Below, one piece after another: positions 8,953 through 17,744 of a stretch of 64,000 nucleotides of DNA (the stretch's first letter is position 1; each line of letters begins with the position of its first letter). The position numbers and the translations under genes were made by a program. Source of the DNA: Streptomyces scabiei 87.22 (GTDB lineage: Bacteria > Actinomycetota > Actinomycetes > Streptomycetales > Streptomycetaceae); NCBI RefSeq assembly GCF_000091305.1, contig NC_013929.1, forward strand, positions 3,038,001-3,102,000, given 5' to 3'. Below the pieces are notes generated by a model. The model did no database searches and was not told the DNA's origin. It saw only the letters and a list, made by a program, of their open reading frames with translations.

Positions 8953-9514
8953 CGGCGGTCCTTCCCGCTCCACCACCTCGGCGAAGATCGTGGTGGCGGG
9001 TGGCTTCGGCGTGGGCAAGACCACGTTCGTCGGGGCCGTCTCGGAGATCAACCCGCTGCGTACCGAGGCCGTGATGACGTCCGCGTCCGCGGGCATCGAC
9101 GACCTCACCCACACCGGAGACAAGACGACCACCACGGTCGCCATGGACTTCGGCCGCATCACCCTCGACCAGGACCTCATCCTGTACCTGTTCGGCACCC
9201 CCGGACAGGACCGCTTCTGGTTCATGTGGGACGACCTCGTCCGCGGCGCCATCGGCGCCATCGTCCTCGTCGACACCCGCCGCCTCGCCGACTGCTTCCC
9301 CGCCGTCGACTACTTCGAGAACAGCGGCCTCCCCTTCGTCATCGCCCTCAACGGCTTCGACGGACAGCAGCCGTACAACCCGGACGAGGTCCGGGAGGCG
9401 CTGCAGATCGGTCCGGACACGCCGATCATCACGACGGACGCGCGGCACCGGTCGGATGCCAAGTCGGCGCTGATCACGCTGGTCGAGCACGCGCTGATGG
9501 CCCGCCTGCGGTAG
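8933..9514 (+). CDS. cvnD2: Conservon small GTPase CvnD, second copy
   Basis: A 193-residue GTPase that differs from the first CvnD mainly in its first dozen residues and at a few positions near the end. P-loop GGFGVGKTTF and TPGQDRFWFMWDDL are present, and ALNGFD replaces NKxD. It starts at GTG 8933 within cvnC2. A perfect 16-bp terminator stem follows 25 bp after the stop. Most of the gene is a base-perfect copy of the first cvnD, so the two GTPases can hardly be told apart by their effector surfaces; specificity between the conservons would have to come from CvnA, CvnB or CvnC. Confidence 0.94.
   Translation: MDFASSSGGPSRSTTSAKIVVAGGFGVGKTTFVGAVSEINPLRTEAVMTSASAGIDDLTHTGDKTTTTVAMDFGRITLDQDLILYLFGTPGQDRFWFMWDDLVRGAIGAIVLVDTRRLADCFPAVDYFENSGLPFVIALNGFDGQQPYNPDEVREALQIGPDTPIITTDARHRSDAKSALITLVEHALMARLR
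8970..9360 (+). repeat. 391-bp exact duplicate, copy 2 (inside cvnD2)
   Basis: This is the second copy of the identical block at 3672-4062, at an offset of exactly 5298 bp. The exact identity includes all synonymous third positions, whereas the neighbouring cvnC genes differ at many third positions. Confidence 0.95.
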
Positions 9515-9539
9515 GCCCGCGGCGCTCAGCCGAACACGA

Positions 9540-9574
9540 AAGGGGACCCCTTCCCAGCGGGAAGGGGTCCCCTT
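9540..9574 (+). terminator. Strong terminator of the second conservon
   Basis: A perfect 16-bp stem (AAGGGGACCCCTTCCC and its complement) with a three-base loop lies 25 bp after the cvnD2 stop. It is a stem-only terminator without a T tract, common in high-GC actinobacteria. Confidence 0.8.
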
Positions 9575-9608
9575 CGTCGTATGCCGGCTGCGGCCCGGTG
9601 GGGGCCGG

Positions 9609-9684
9609 TCGCGCAGTTCCCCGCGCCCCTGAAAAGCAAGGGCTGCGGGAGCCTGATCCTTTAGGGGCGCGGGGAACTGCGCGA
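9609..9684. repeat. 22-bp inverted repeat element, copy 1
   Basis: The arm TCGCGCAGTTCCCCGCGCCC plus CT at 9609-9630 is exactly complementary to 9663-9684; the flanks (GGTGGGG-like and GCCCCACC-like) extend the symmetry imperfectly. The same 22-bp arms recur at 41503-41524 and 41581-41602 around a different spacer. It lies between convergent genes (cvnD2 and accE) and could form a very stable stem of REP/hairpin type. Confidence 0.75.
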
Positions 9685-9717
9685 GAAGCCCCACCGGCCC
9701 GCACCCGACCCACACGC

Positions 9718-9751
9718 GAAGGGGCCCCCTCCATTCGGAGGAGGCCCCTTC
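9718..9751 (-). terminator. Terminator of the accB-accE transcript
   Basis: The arms GAAGGGGCCCCCTCC (9718-9732) and GGAGGAGGCCCCTTC (9737-9751) pair over 15 bp with one mismatch around a four-base loop, 12 bp past the accE stop on the minus strand. Confidence 0.75.
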
Positions 9752-9763
9752 GACGAACAAGGC

Positions 9764-9958
9764 TCAGCGCCAGCTGTGCGGCGCCCGGAACCCCGGCTCG
9801 CGCTCCAGGCGGCGCCACCCCGCGCGCAGGCGGCCTCGGTGGGCCGGGAGGGTCTCGGCGGGCTGGGCGGCGGCACGGGCCAGGAGCAGCGCGGTGATCG
9901 CGGCCACTTCCTCGGGCTCGGCGTGACCCTTCTCGACGCGAATATCAGGCAGCTTCAT
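9764..9958 (-). CDS. accE: Acyl-CoA carboxylase epsilon subunit
   Basis: A 64-residue protein (begins MKLPDIRVEKGHAEPEEVAA, ends PGFRAPHSWR) with the typical form of the small epsilon subunits that stabilise actinobacterial acyl-CoA carboxylase complexes: an acidic/Ala-rich helix EEVAAITALLLARAAA, a short variable linker and a C-terminal WRRLERE-x-G block. It lies 57 bp downstream of the beta-subunit gene on the same strand, as in S. coelicolor accB-accE, and is followed by a terminator. It should bind AccB and raise carboxylase activity for malonyl-CoA supply. No biotin-carrying alpha subunit is encoded here; in Streptomyces it is encoded elsewhere. Confidence 0.88.
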   Translation of the reverse strand: MKLPDIRVEKGHAEPEEVAAITALLLARAAAQPAETLPAHRGRLRAGWRRLEREPGFRAPHSWR

Positions 9959-10015
9959 GGAAGTCAGTCTCCGTGGATGAGGTTTCCGCTGGGGTACCGG
10001 GAGGGAACCGACGGG

Positions 10016-11599
10016 TTACTGGGGCGGGTTGCCGTGCTTGCGGGACGGCAGGTCCGCGTGCTTGCTGTGGAGCATCGCGAGGGAACGGATGAGGATCGCG
10101 CGGGTGTCCGCGGGGTCGATCACGTCGTCGACGAGGCCACGCTCGGCCGCGTAGTACGGGTGCATCAGCTCGGCCTTGTACTCCTTGACCATCCGGACCC
10201 GCATCGCCTCGGGGTCCTCGGCCTCGGCGATCTGCCGCCGGAAGATGACGTTGGCGGCACCTTCGGCGCCCATGACGGCGATCTCGTTGGTCGGCCACGC
10301 GTACGTGAGGTCGGCGCCGATGGACTGGCTGTCCATGACGATGTAGGCGCCTCCGTACGCCTTGCGCAGGATCAGGGAGATCCGGGGCACGGTCGCGTTG
10401 CAGTACGCGTACAACAGCTTGGCGCCGTGGCGGATGATTCCGCCGTGCTCCTGGTCGACGCCCGGGAGGAACCCGGGGACATCCAGCAGCGTGATGATCG
10501 GGATGTTAAAAGCATCACACATCTGGACAAAGCGCGCAGCTTTTTCCGATGCCTCGATGTCCAGGACGCCCGCGAGGGACTGCGGCTGGTTGGCGACGAT
10601 GCCGACGACCTGGCCGTCGAGCCGGCCCAGCGCGCAGATGATGTTGCGGGCCCAGCGCTCGTGGACCTCCAGGTAGTCGCCGTCGTCGACGATCTCCTCG
10701 ATGACCTTGGTCATGTCGTACGGCCGGTTGCCGTCGGCCGGGACCAGGTCGAGCAGGACGTCGCTGCGGCGGTCGACCGGGTCGGAGGGCTCCACACGCG
10801 GCGGGTTCTCGCGGTTGTTCTGGGGGAGCATCGACAGGAGGTAGCGCACCTCGGCGATGCACGTCTCCTCGTCGTCGTAGGCGAAGTGGGCCACGCCGGA
10901 CGTCTCGGCGTGCACGTCGGCGCCGCCGAGGCCGTTCTGCGTGATCTCCTCGCCGGTGACCGCCTTGACGACGTCCGGGCCGGTGATGAACATCTGGGAC
11001 GTCTCACGGACCATGAAGACGAAGTCCGTGAGGGCGGGCGAGTAGGCCGCGCCGCCCGCGCAGGGGCCCAGCATGACCGAGATCTGCGGGATGACGCCCG
11101 ACGCGCGGGTGTTGCGCTGGAAGATGCCGCCGTACCCGGCGAGCGCGGAGACGCCCTCCTGGATACGGGCGCCCGCGCCGTCGTTCAGCGAGACCAGCGG
11201 GGCACCGGCCGCGATGGCCATGTCCATGATCTTGTGGATCTTCGCGGCGTGGGCCTCGCCCAGCGCGCCGCCGAAGATGCGGAAGTCGTGGGCGTAGACG
11301 AAGACCGTGCGGCCCTCCACCGTGCCCCAGCCGGTGACGACACCGTCGGTGTACGGCTTCTTGGCCTCCAGACCGAAGCCGGTGGCCCGGTGCCGGCGCA
11401 GCTGCTCGACCTCGTTGAAGGAGTCCGGGTCCAGCAGCAGCTCGATGCGCTCCCGGGAGGTCAGCTTGCCCTTGGCGTGCTGCGCCTCGGTCGCCTTCTC
11501 GCTCGGGCCGGCCAGAGCCTGGGCACGGATCTCGTGCAGTTCGGCCACTCGCCCGCGTGCGTCCGTCGGCTCACCCGGTGCCTCATCCAAAACGGTCAT
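10016..11599 (-). CDS. accB: Acyl-CoA carboxylase beta subunit (carboxyltransferase)
   Basis: A 527-residue carboxyltransferase of the acetyl/propionyl-CoA carboxylase family, which transfers carboxyl from biotin to acyl-CoA. Both crotonase-fold halves are seen, with oxyanion-type glycines in GPCAGGAAYSPAL and in RKAYGGAYIVMDSQSIGAD (about 412-430). The Ile of GGAYIVM sits where propionyl-specific PccB has Asp; Ile is known to allow acetyl-CoA as well, so this is AccB-like rather than PccB. ATG 11599 begins the conserved MTVLDEAPGEP. There is no clear ribosome site, but TATGGT ends seven bases before the ATG, so the message may be leaderless. An unusual patch of rare codons lies at about 10500-10560. 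Confidence 0.93.
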   Translation of the reverse strand: MTVLDEAPGEPTDARGRVAELHEIRAQALAGPSEKATEAQHAKGKLTSRERIELLLDPDSFNEVEQLRRHRATGFGLEAKKPYTDGVVTGWGTVEGRTVFVYAHDFRIFGGALGEAHAAKIHKIMDMAIAAGAPLVSLNDGAGARIQEGVSALAGYGGIFQRNTRASGVIPQISVMLGPCAGGAAYSPALTDFVFMVRETSQMFITGPDVVKAVTGEEITQNGLGGADVHAETSGVAHFAYDDEETCIAEVRYLLSMLPQNNRENPPRVEPSDPVDRRSDVLLDLVPADGNRPYDMTKVIEEIVDDGDYLEVHERWARNIICALGRLDGQVVGIVANQPQSLAGVLDIEASEKAARFVQMCDAFNIPIITLLDVPGFLPGVDQEHGGIIRHGAKLLYAYCNATVPRISLILRKAYGGAYIVMDSQSIGADLTYAWPTNEIAVMGAEGAANVIFRRQIAEAEDPEAMRVRMVKEYKAELMHPYYAAERGLVDDVIDPADTRAILIRSLAMLHSKHADLPSRKHGNPPQ

Positions 11600-11764
11600 G
11601 TAGCGACCATACGAAGCCGAGCGAGCAAAGCGGTCCGTCGACTCCGTACAGTCTCCGGCGTGTTTTCCTGGTACCCCTGAACAGAACGTCGTCGGCATGC
11701 AGGCGAACCGACTGCTCAGGGGGTGTGGGGCTTGTAGAGGTCACACAAAGGCGCGGCGAGCGGC

Positions 11765-14134
11765 TCAGGGGAGAGTCAGGTCACAGGTGTGGGTGGCGCA
11801 CGCCGTGCCGGGGCTGATCCGCAGCCGCAGCCGACCGCGCGCCGACTCCAGCACCTCGACGGAGGCGTCGGCCCGGATCACCTCGCGGAACGGGCCGTTC
11901 CAGATGATCTCCATCGGCTCGCCCGTGCGTGGCGGTTCGCTCACGCGGAGGGTGGCGGCCCTCCCCCGTCGGCGTACCAGCACGCAGGCCCCGGCGGAGG
12001 CCGTCAGCGGGCCCACCGTACCGGGCTGCCAGAAGACCGCGCCGAACAGCCCGAGCGAGGGGACGTGGACGGCCTGGCAGGCGCTGTCGTTGGCGGGGAT
12101 CGACAACCAGCGCCGATCGGCTGCACGGGCCTCGACGGCGTGGCGGGACGCCCCGGGCATGAGCAGATAGGCGTAGCCGGCGTTCACCGGATCGGTGCCG
12201 TGGTCCAGCCAGAGGGTCTGCCAGCGCCGGGTGCGGCGCTCGGTCGTCCCGCCGGTGTTGATGTCGGACCAGGCGCCCGTGCGGTCCTCGCGGAGGGTGC
12301 GCAGGGCGGGCGCGGGGACCAGGCTGCCCCGGGTGCCCGCCGGGAAGTCCGAGAAGACCCAGCCGCCGTGGCCCTCCAGGTGCGCCCAGAGCCGGCCGCG
12401 TACGAGCGGCGGGTGCACCGTGCCGCCGCTCGCCCCCAGGTTCCGGTTGTCGACCACCGTCTCCACCGGCACCCCGTCCGCGCAGGTGACGCCCGCCCCG
12501 AGGCAGAGCACGGAGTCCGCGAGGCAGAACCACGCCTTGCGGGCCTCCAGCGTCGAGCCGAGCCCCTTGAGGTGCTGGCCGATCGCCGCGTACTCGCCGT
12601 CCGTGGTGCCGCCGACCCAGCGCACGGCGGGTTTCGGAGCGCCCCATTCGCCGCCCTCCCGGTCGGCCAGCCGCTTGGTGGAGACGGTGGTGCCGGGGAG
12701 GCGGTACCAGTCGACGGTGGGCCAGAACCAGTCCGTGTACTGGTCGCCGCGCCCGGGGGCCCACCAGAGGGTGGCACCCGCGCCCGTGTGCCAGCCGCGC
12801 GGGTTCTCGCCGTTGCCGCATTCGTAGTGGGCGATGCGGTCGGAGGCCATGGCGATGTTCACCACGAAGCCCGGACGGCGGTGGACGGCCCGGTCCATGG
12901 CGGGGAAGAGACGGTGACCGACGGGTTCGGGCGCGGCGGCGACCGGGGACGCGGCGACGGCGTGCAGCCGGGCCAGGTCCGCGACACCGAACTGCCGCGC
13001 GGTGAGGATCGGTGTGACCGTGTCCCGGGCGATCCATCCCTTGATCAGCCCGTGCCACCGTTCGCGCTCGGCGGCGGTGGCGCCGAGCGCGAGCAGGGCG
13101 AGGGCGGCGATGATCCCCTGACCGTGGAAGTGGTCGCTCCGCAGGATGTGACGGTCGTCGGCCTTGAGGTAACCGCGGCTGACGGCACGGCCGTTGACGC
13201 TGTCCATCACCAGCCCGTCATGGATCAGCGGCGCGTACGCCCGTTCGACGCTGTCGAGGACGATCTGGCGGTTCGGGTCGGTCACCTCCCACGCGGACCC
13301 GGCCAGCAGGGCGAAGAGCCTGCCCAGTCCGTCGAGCATCACCTGTCCGTACGTCCCCGAGTAGGCCACCCAGGTGTGCTGCACGAACGAACCGTCGGCG
13401 TACAGCCCGTCCCCACGGGTGACGTACGGGAAGACCGGCGAGAGGGCGTCCCGGGCCAGGGCGATCTTCTCGGGGGCGCGGCCGAGGATGCCGCGCAGGG
13501 CCACGGAGCGGCAGAGGTCGACACGGTTGGCCCCGGTGGAGGTGCCGGCGTAGTCGCGGAGCAGCGCGTCGGGGACGAAGTGGTCGATCGCCGCGCAGGC
13601 CGCGGCCCGTCGGGCGGGAGTCAGTTCGTCGTACAGGGCGGCCACGATGTCCATCAGGAGGCGGGGGCTGCCGATCTGCCACTCCCACCAGTTGCCGTAG
13701 CGGGTGGTGGCGGGGTGGTACACCGTCGCGGTGAGGTGGTCGAGGCCGCGCAGGATGTCGGCGAGGAGGCCGGCGTCGCCCGTGCGGCCGGTGCCCGGCT
13801 GTGCGTACGCCTGGGCCATCGTCCACAGGCGGCTGTAGCTCTGGGTGATGCCCGCGGGCGGGTCGAAACGGTGGCCGGGCCAGAGGGAGTCCGCGGACGG
13901 CTCCATGGCCGCGCGGAAGGCGTGGGCGAGGTCGCCGGTCTCGCGCAGTCGGGTGGCGTAGGGCTCGGCGGCGGGGTCGTAACCCTCGCCGAGTGCGAGC
14001 CCGAGCCAGCGCCGGCGGAGGGTGTCGTACGCGTCGTCGCCCGGGGCGGTCCGGTCGGCGGCGTGCGCGGCGGGCGGTGGCGCGGCCGCCAGGGCGGCGG
14101 TGAGCAGCAGGACGGTACGGCGCGTGGGGGTCAT
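11765..14134 (-). CDS. Secreted polysaccharide lyase family 8 (hyaluronate/chondroitin/xanthan lyase type)
   Basis: A 789-residue exported lyase. The N terminus MTPTRRTVLLLTAALAAA followed by AHA is a twin-arginine-style signal. An (alpha/alpha) toroid domain follows, with the PL8 aromatic patch NWWEWQIG (about 148), the catalytic Asn in GANRVDL (about 199), and the His/Tyr pair in DGSFVQHTWVAYSGTYG (His about 249, Tyr about 258; nine residues apart as in hyaluronate lyase). Beta-sandwich domains make up the C-terminal half. PL8 enzymes cleave uronic-acid polysaccharides by beta-elimination. ATG 14134 is chosen over two upstream in-frame starts because the signal peptide begins there. No carbohydrate transporter or companion hydrolase is adjacent, so the polymer cannot be deduced. 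Confidence 0.88.
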   Translation of the reverse strand: MTPTRRTVLLLTAALAAAPPPAAHAADRTAPGDDAYDTLRRRWLGLALGEGYDPAAEPYATRLRETGDLAHAFRAAMEPSADSLWPGHRFDPPAGITQSYSRLWTMAQAYAQPGTGRTGDAGLLADILRGLDHLTATVYHPATTRYGNWWEWQIGSPRLLMDIVAALYDELTPARRAAACAAIDHFVPDALLRDYAGTSTGANRVDLCRSVALRGILGRAPEKIALARDALSPVFPYVTRGDGLYADGSFVQHTWVAYSGTYGQVMLDGLGRLFALLAGSAWEVTDPNRQIVLDSVERAYAPLIHDGLVMDSVNGRAVSRGYLKADDRHILRSDHFHGQGIIAALALLALGATAAERERWHGLIKGWIARDTVTPILTARQFGVADLARLHAVAASPVAAAPEPVGHRLFPAMDRAVHRRPGFVVNIAMASDRIAHYECGNGENPRGWHTGAGATLWWAPGRGDQYTDWFWPTVDWYRLPGTTVSTKRLADREGGEWGAPKPAVRWVGGTTDGEYAAIGQHLKGLGSTLEARKAWFCLADSVLCLGAGVTCADGVPVETVVDNRNLGASGGTVHPPLVRGRLWAHLEGHGGWVFSDFPAGTRGSLVPAPALRTLREDRTGAWSDINTGGTTERRTRRWQTLWLDHGTDPVNAGYAYLLMPGASRHAVEARAADRRWLSIPANDSACQAVHVPSLGLFGAVFWQPGTVGPLTASAGACVLVRRRGRAATLRVSEPPRTGEPMEIIWNGPFREVIRADASVEVLESARGRLRLRISPGTACATHTCDLTLP

Positions 14135-14241
14135 GCCCATGCCGTCTACCATCTCGCCCGGCGGGGATCAACAGTGAGTGACGCGACGATCACCGTGGCG
14201 ATAAGGTTGAAACTTGAACGGAATAGGTCTACGGTGGGACG

Positions 14242-14259
14242 TGTTCAGTTCGTTGAACA
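14242..14259. promoter_or_regulatory. Palindromic operator candidate upstream of the YceI gene
   Basis: TGTTCA (14242-14247) and TGAACA (14254-14259) form a perfect inverted repeat with a six-base spacer, 30 bp before the start. Further TTGAA half-site-like words occur at 14207-14220 and 14260-14265. This is consistent with a MarR- or TetR-type repressor site. No such regulator gene is adjacent. Confidence 0.5.
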
Positions 14260-14288
14260 TTGAACGACATCACTCAAGGAGTCACGTC

Positions 14289-14909
14289 ATGGGCATCTTC
14301 GGCCGCACCAACACGACCACCGAGACCGCCACCGCCACGGCGACCACCTCCGCGGTGAACCCCGACCTCGCCGCGCTGACCGGTGACTACACGATCGACG
14401 CGTCGCACACCACGATCGGCTTCACCGCCCGCCACGCCATGGTCACCAACGTCAAGGGCGGGTTCCTGGACTTCTCCGGCAGCCTGCACCTGGACGGCTC
14501 GGACCCGTCCCGGTCCACCGCCTCCATCGACGTCAAGATGGACAGCATCGACACCGGCAACGCCGACCGTGACGGTCACCTGAAGAGCGCGGACTTCTTC
14601 AGGACGGACGAGTTCCCGACGATGACCTTCCGCTCCACCGAGGCGGTCGCCCTCGGGGGCGACGACTACCGCATCACCGGTGACCTCTCGATCCTCGGCA
14701 CGACCAAGCCGCTCACCATCGACCTGGAGTTCAACGGCGCCGCCAAGGACCCCTTCGGCAACGAGCGCGTCGGCTTCGAGGGCAAGGCGGAGATCCTGCG
14801 CTCCGAGTGGGGCCTCACCTGGAACGCGGCCCTGGAGACGGGCGGCGTGCTGGTGTCCGACAAGATCAAGCTGACCTTCGACATCTCGGCGATCCGCTCC
14901 GCGGGCTGA
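14289..14909 (+). CDS. YceI-like domain protein (isoprenoid/lipid-binding lipocalin-like)
   Basis: A 206-residue YceI family protein. The extended beta-barrel begins at LTGDYTIDASHTTIGFTARH (about 37-56) and continues through VKGGFLDFSGSLHL and LSILGTTKPLTIDLEFNG to SDKIKLTFDIS. Related proteins bind polyprenoid or amphipathic lipids, and some respond to oxidative stress or pH. There is no signal peptide; the N terminus is a short Thr/Ala-rich segment (TTTETATATATTS), so it should be cytoplasmic. An AAGGAG ribosome site lies at 14275-14280. Palindromic half-sites upstream suggest repression by a MarR-type regulator. It is a single-gene unit. Confidence 0.9.
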   Translation: MGIFGRTNTTTETATATATTSAVNPDLAALTGDYTIDASHTTIGFTARHAMVTNVKGGFLDFSGSLHLDGSDPSRSTASIDVKMDSIDTGNADRDGHLKSADFFRTDEFPTMTFRSTEAVALGGDDYRITGDLSILGTTKPLTIDLEFNGAAKDPFGNERVGFEGKAEILRSEWGLTWNAALETGGVLVSDKIKLTFDISAIRSAG

Positions 14910-15064
14910 GACCTGTCGGGGACTCGGGTTCGACGAAGCGTGAGGACGCGGCGGAGCGGGACGTCGTCGCCGTGGAGACCGCCGCCGTCCTCGCCGTGCA
15001 CGAAACCGCCCCCGGGCAGGGCGCGGGGCGGAGCCGAGGGGCGCCGCCCACCACCCGTTCCCCG

Positions 15065-15649
15065 TCAGGCCCCGTCCGGGCCCTGCGTCTCCAGGGCGGC
15101 GAGTGCCGACCGCAGCCGGGTCTCCCGGGTACGGGGAGTGCGCGCTCTGAGGAGCGTCAGCACGATGAGATACCTGTCCGTCCTGCCCAGGCGTGCGAAG
15201 GCGTCGCGGGCGGCGGGACGCCCGGCGAGGGCGACTGCCAGATCGTCGGGGACGGCCGCCTCCTTCTGCGACGCGTACGCCGCCGCCCAGCGCCCGTCCG
15301 CCCGGGCCGTGGCAACCTCCGCGAGGCCGCCGGCACGCATACGGCCGGCGGCGGTCAGTTCGGCCACCCGTCGGACGTTCACCAGCGACCAGTCGCCGCC
15401 CGGCCGCCGCGGGGTGATCCGCTGCAGGAAGTACGCCTCGTCCAGGCGGCGCCGGACGCCGGTGATCCAGCCGTGGCAGAGGGCCACGTCATTGGCCTCC
15501 CCGGCGCCGACGGAACGGATGCCGGACCCCTTCTTCGCGACCTTGACCCAGAGCCGGCGCGTGCCTGGGGCGGGATGGGCGGTCAGCCAGGCGTCGAGGT
15601 GGCCGGCGTCGGGGAACGCCAGGGCTTCCGTGTCCGCGGGAGTGGTCAT
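15065..15649 (-). CDS. YdeI/OmpD-associated family protein
   Basis: A 194-residue protein of the YdeI/OmpD-associated (DUF1801/DUF1905-like) family. Typical blocks are LDAWLTAHPAPGTRRLWVKV at the start, VALCHGWITGVRRRLDEAYF in the middle (family form CFGWID), RRPGGDWSLVNVRRVAEL, and a C-terminal helix RYLIVLTLLRARTPRTRETR. The biochemical role of the family is not well established; some members are linked to peptide or bacteriocin resistance. ATG 15649 is taken because family homology starts there. It is separated by 38 bp from the end of the broken phosphotransferase gene transcribed in the same direction. Confidence 0.75.
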   Translation of the reverse strand: MTTPADTEALAFPDAGHLDAWLTAHPAPGTRRLWVKVAKKGSGIRSVGAGEANDVALCHGWITGVRRRLDEAYFLQRITPRRPGGDWSLVNVRRVAELTAAGRMRAGGLAEVATARADGRWAAAYASQKEAAVPDDLAVALAGRPAARDAFARLGRTDRYLIVLTLLRARTPRTRETRLRSALAALETQGPDGA

Positions 15650-15687
15650 GGACCGCACGGTAGGCGCGCAGCAGGACAGATCCTGAC

Positions 15688-16562
15688 CTATACGACCGGG
15701 TCGTCCAGCACCTGGCCGATCACCCGGCGCTGCCGTCCTTCCGGGTCGGGTCCGGAGAGGCCCGCCGTGGTCACCAGGGCCTTCCACAGCGCCCAGCCAC
15801 GGGCCCGGTGCCAGGTGTCGTCGGGGAGACCGGCCGCCTCACGGAAGATCTTCCGTTCCTCGCCGGTGAAGTACGTCCAGGCCATGACGAGGTCACAGGC
15901 GGGGTCGCCGACGCCGGAGGAACCGAAGTCGATGACGGCCGAGAGGGTGCCGTTCCGGGAGAGGAGGTTCCCGACGGCCACGTTGCCGTGCGCCTGGCCG
16001 TCGGCGCCGACGGCCAGGCGGACGTCAGCGCCTGCGCCCAGACGGCCCGGCAGGCGGCCACGTCGACCGCGTCCGCCAGCCGGTCCAGGGCCTGCTCGAC
16101 CTCGTCGCCGTACACGCTGGGGTGGCACCCGCGGTAGTACGAGTGCCGCCCGGCCGCCGGGCCCCGGCCCGGCGGGGCCCCGCGCAGATCGCGCAGGAAG
16201 TCACCGAGGTCACGGGCCAGACGCGTCCGGTCGACGCCCGGCGCGACCTCGACCGTGTCCCCCGGGAGCCACCGGCGCACCGACCACGCGTACGGGTATC
16301 CCGCCCCCGGCGCGCCGACGGCCACCGGTTCCGGCACGGGCAGGGGCACGTGCCGGGCGAGTCCGGGCAGACAGCGGTCCTCCTTCGTCACGGCGGCGGC
16401 GTAACCCTGTGCGCTCGGCAGCCGGACGGTCAGTTCCTCGCCCAGTCTGAAGGTGCGGTTGTCCCAGCCCTGCCGGTCCACGGGCCGGACGGGCAGCTCG
16501 CTCCAGGCCGGGAACTGTGTCGAGATCAGGGCGCGTACGAGGTGGGCGGTGATGTCGATCAC
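15688..16562 (-). pseudogene. Aminoglycoside phosphotransferase (APH)-like gene with a frameshift
   Basis: The N-terminal kinase-like lobe reads from GTG 16562 (VIDITAHLVRALIST, RQGWDNRTFRLGEELTVRLP, YPYAWSVRRWLPGD) to WAQALTSAWPSAP near 16005. The rest of the family pattern continues in the next frame: QAHGNVAVGNLLSRNGTLSA, then VIDFGSSGVGDPACDLVMAW and RARGWALWKALVTTAGL to the stop at 15688. Two frames are therefore needed for one protein. The break falls at a perfect 30-bp palindrome (15991-16020). The catalytic-loop Asp of the family HGDxxxxN motif reads Asn here (HGNVAVGN). It is either a decayed gene or a sequencing/assembly error at a strong GC hairpin. The family phosphorylates aminoglycosides or other small molecules. 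Confidence 0.75.
15991..16020. repeat. Perfect 30-bp palindrome at the APH frameshift
   Basis: The arm CGCCTGGCCGTCGGC (15991-16005) is followed immediately by its exact reverse complement (16006-16020), with no loop bases. It lies inside the phosphotransferase coding region where the frame changes. Confidence 0.9.
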
Positions 16563-16721
16563 CGGGTCAGTCTGCGCGCCCCCGTGGCGCACGCGCACGC
16601 GGTTTTTCCGCCCTCGCGGCGGAAAACCGCCGGTGGTGACTGACTGGTTCACGACTCTTGTGCGAGGGCTTACGGCGTTCTCATAATCCTGCAACAGAAA
16701 TTGACCTGGGCATGCCAGTAG

Positions 16722-17603
<882 letters not shown>

Positions 17604-17744
17604 GCGGAGTCCCGCACCAGCTCATCCACGACGTCCACGGGTCCGGCTGCTCCCCAGCGCCGGGCCCGTGCCCGTGTGTCCGGGTCCGGAATCGGGTGCG
17701 AGGACGCGTCCGGGTCCGGGTCCGGGTCCGTCGGAGGCGGGTTC

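Noticed and set aside
9776..11680. 634-codon plus-strand frame opposite accB/accE
   Set aside because: The minus-strand genes are clear family members; this frame is low-complexity antisense shadow.
11789..14263. 824-codon plus-strand frame opposite the PL8 lyase
   Set aside because: Antisense shadow of a recognised lyase with intact catalytic residues; no motif of its own.
17690..17740. Short GGGTCC direct repeats after the trypsin gene
   Set aside because: Only a few units; looks like low-complexity intergenic DNA, not CRISPR or a designed repeat array.
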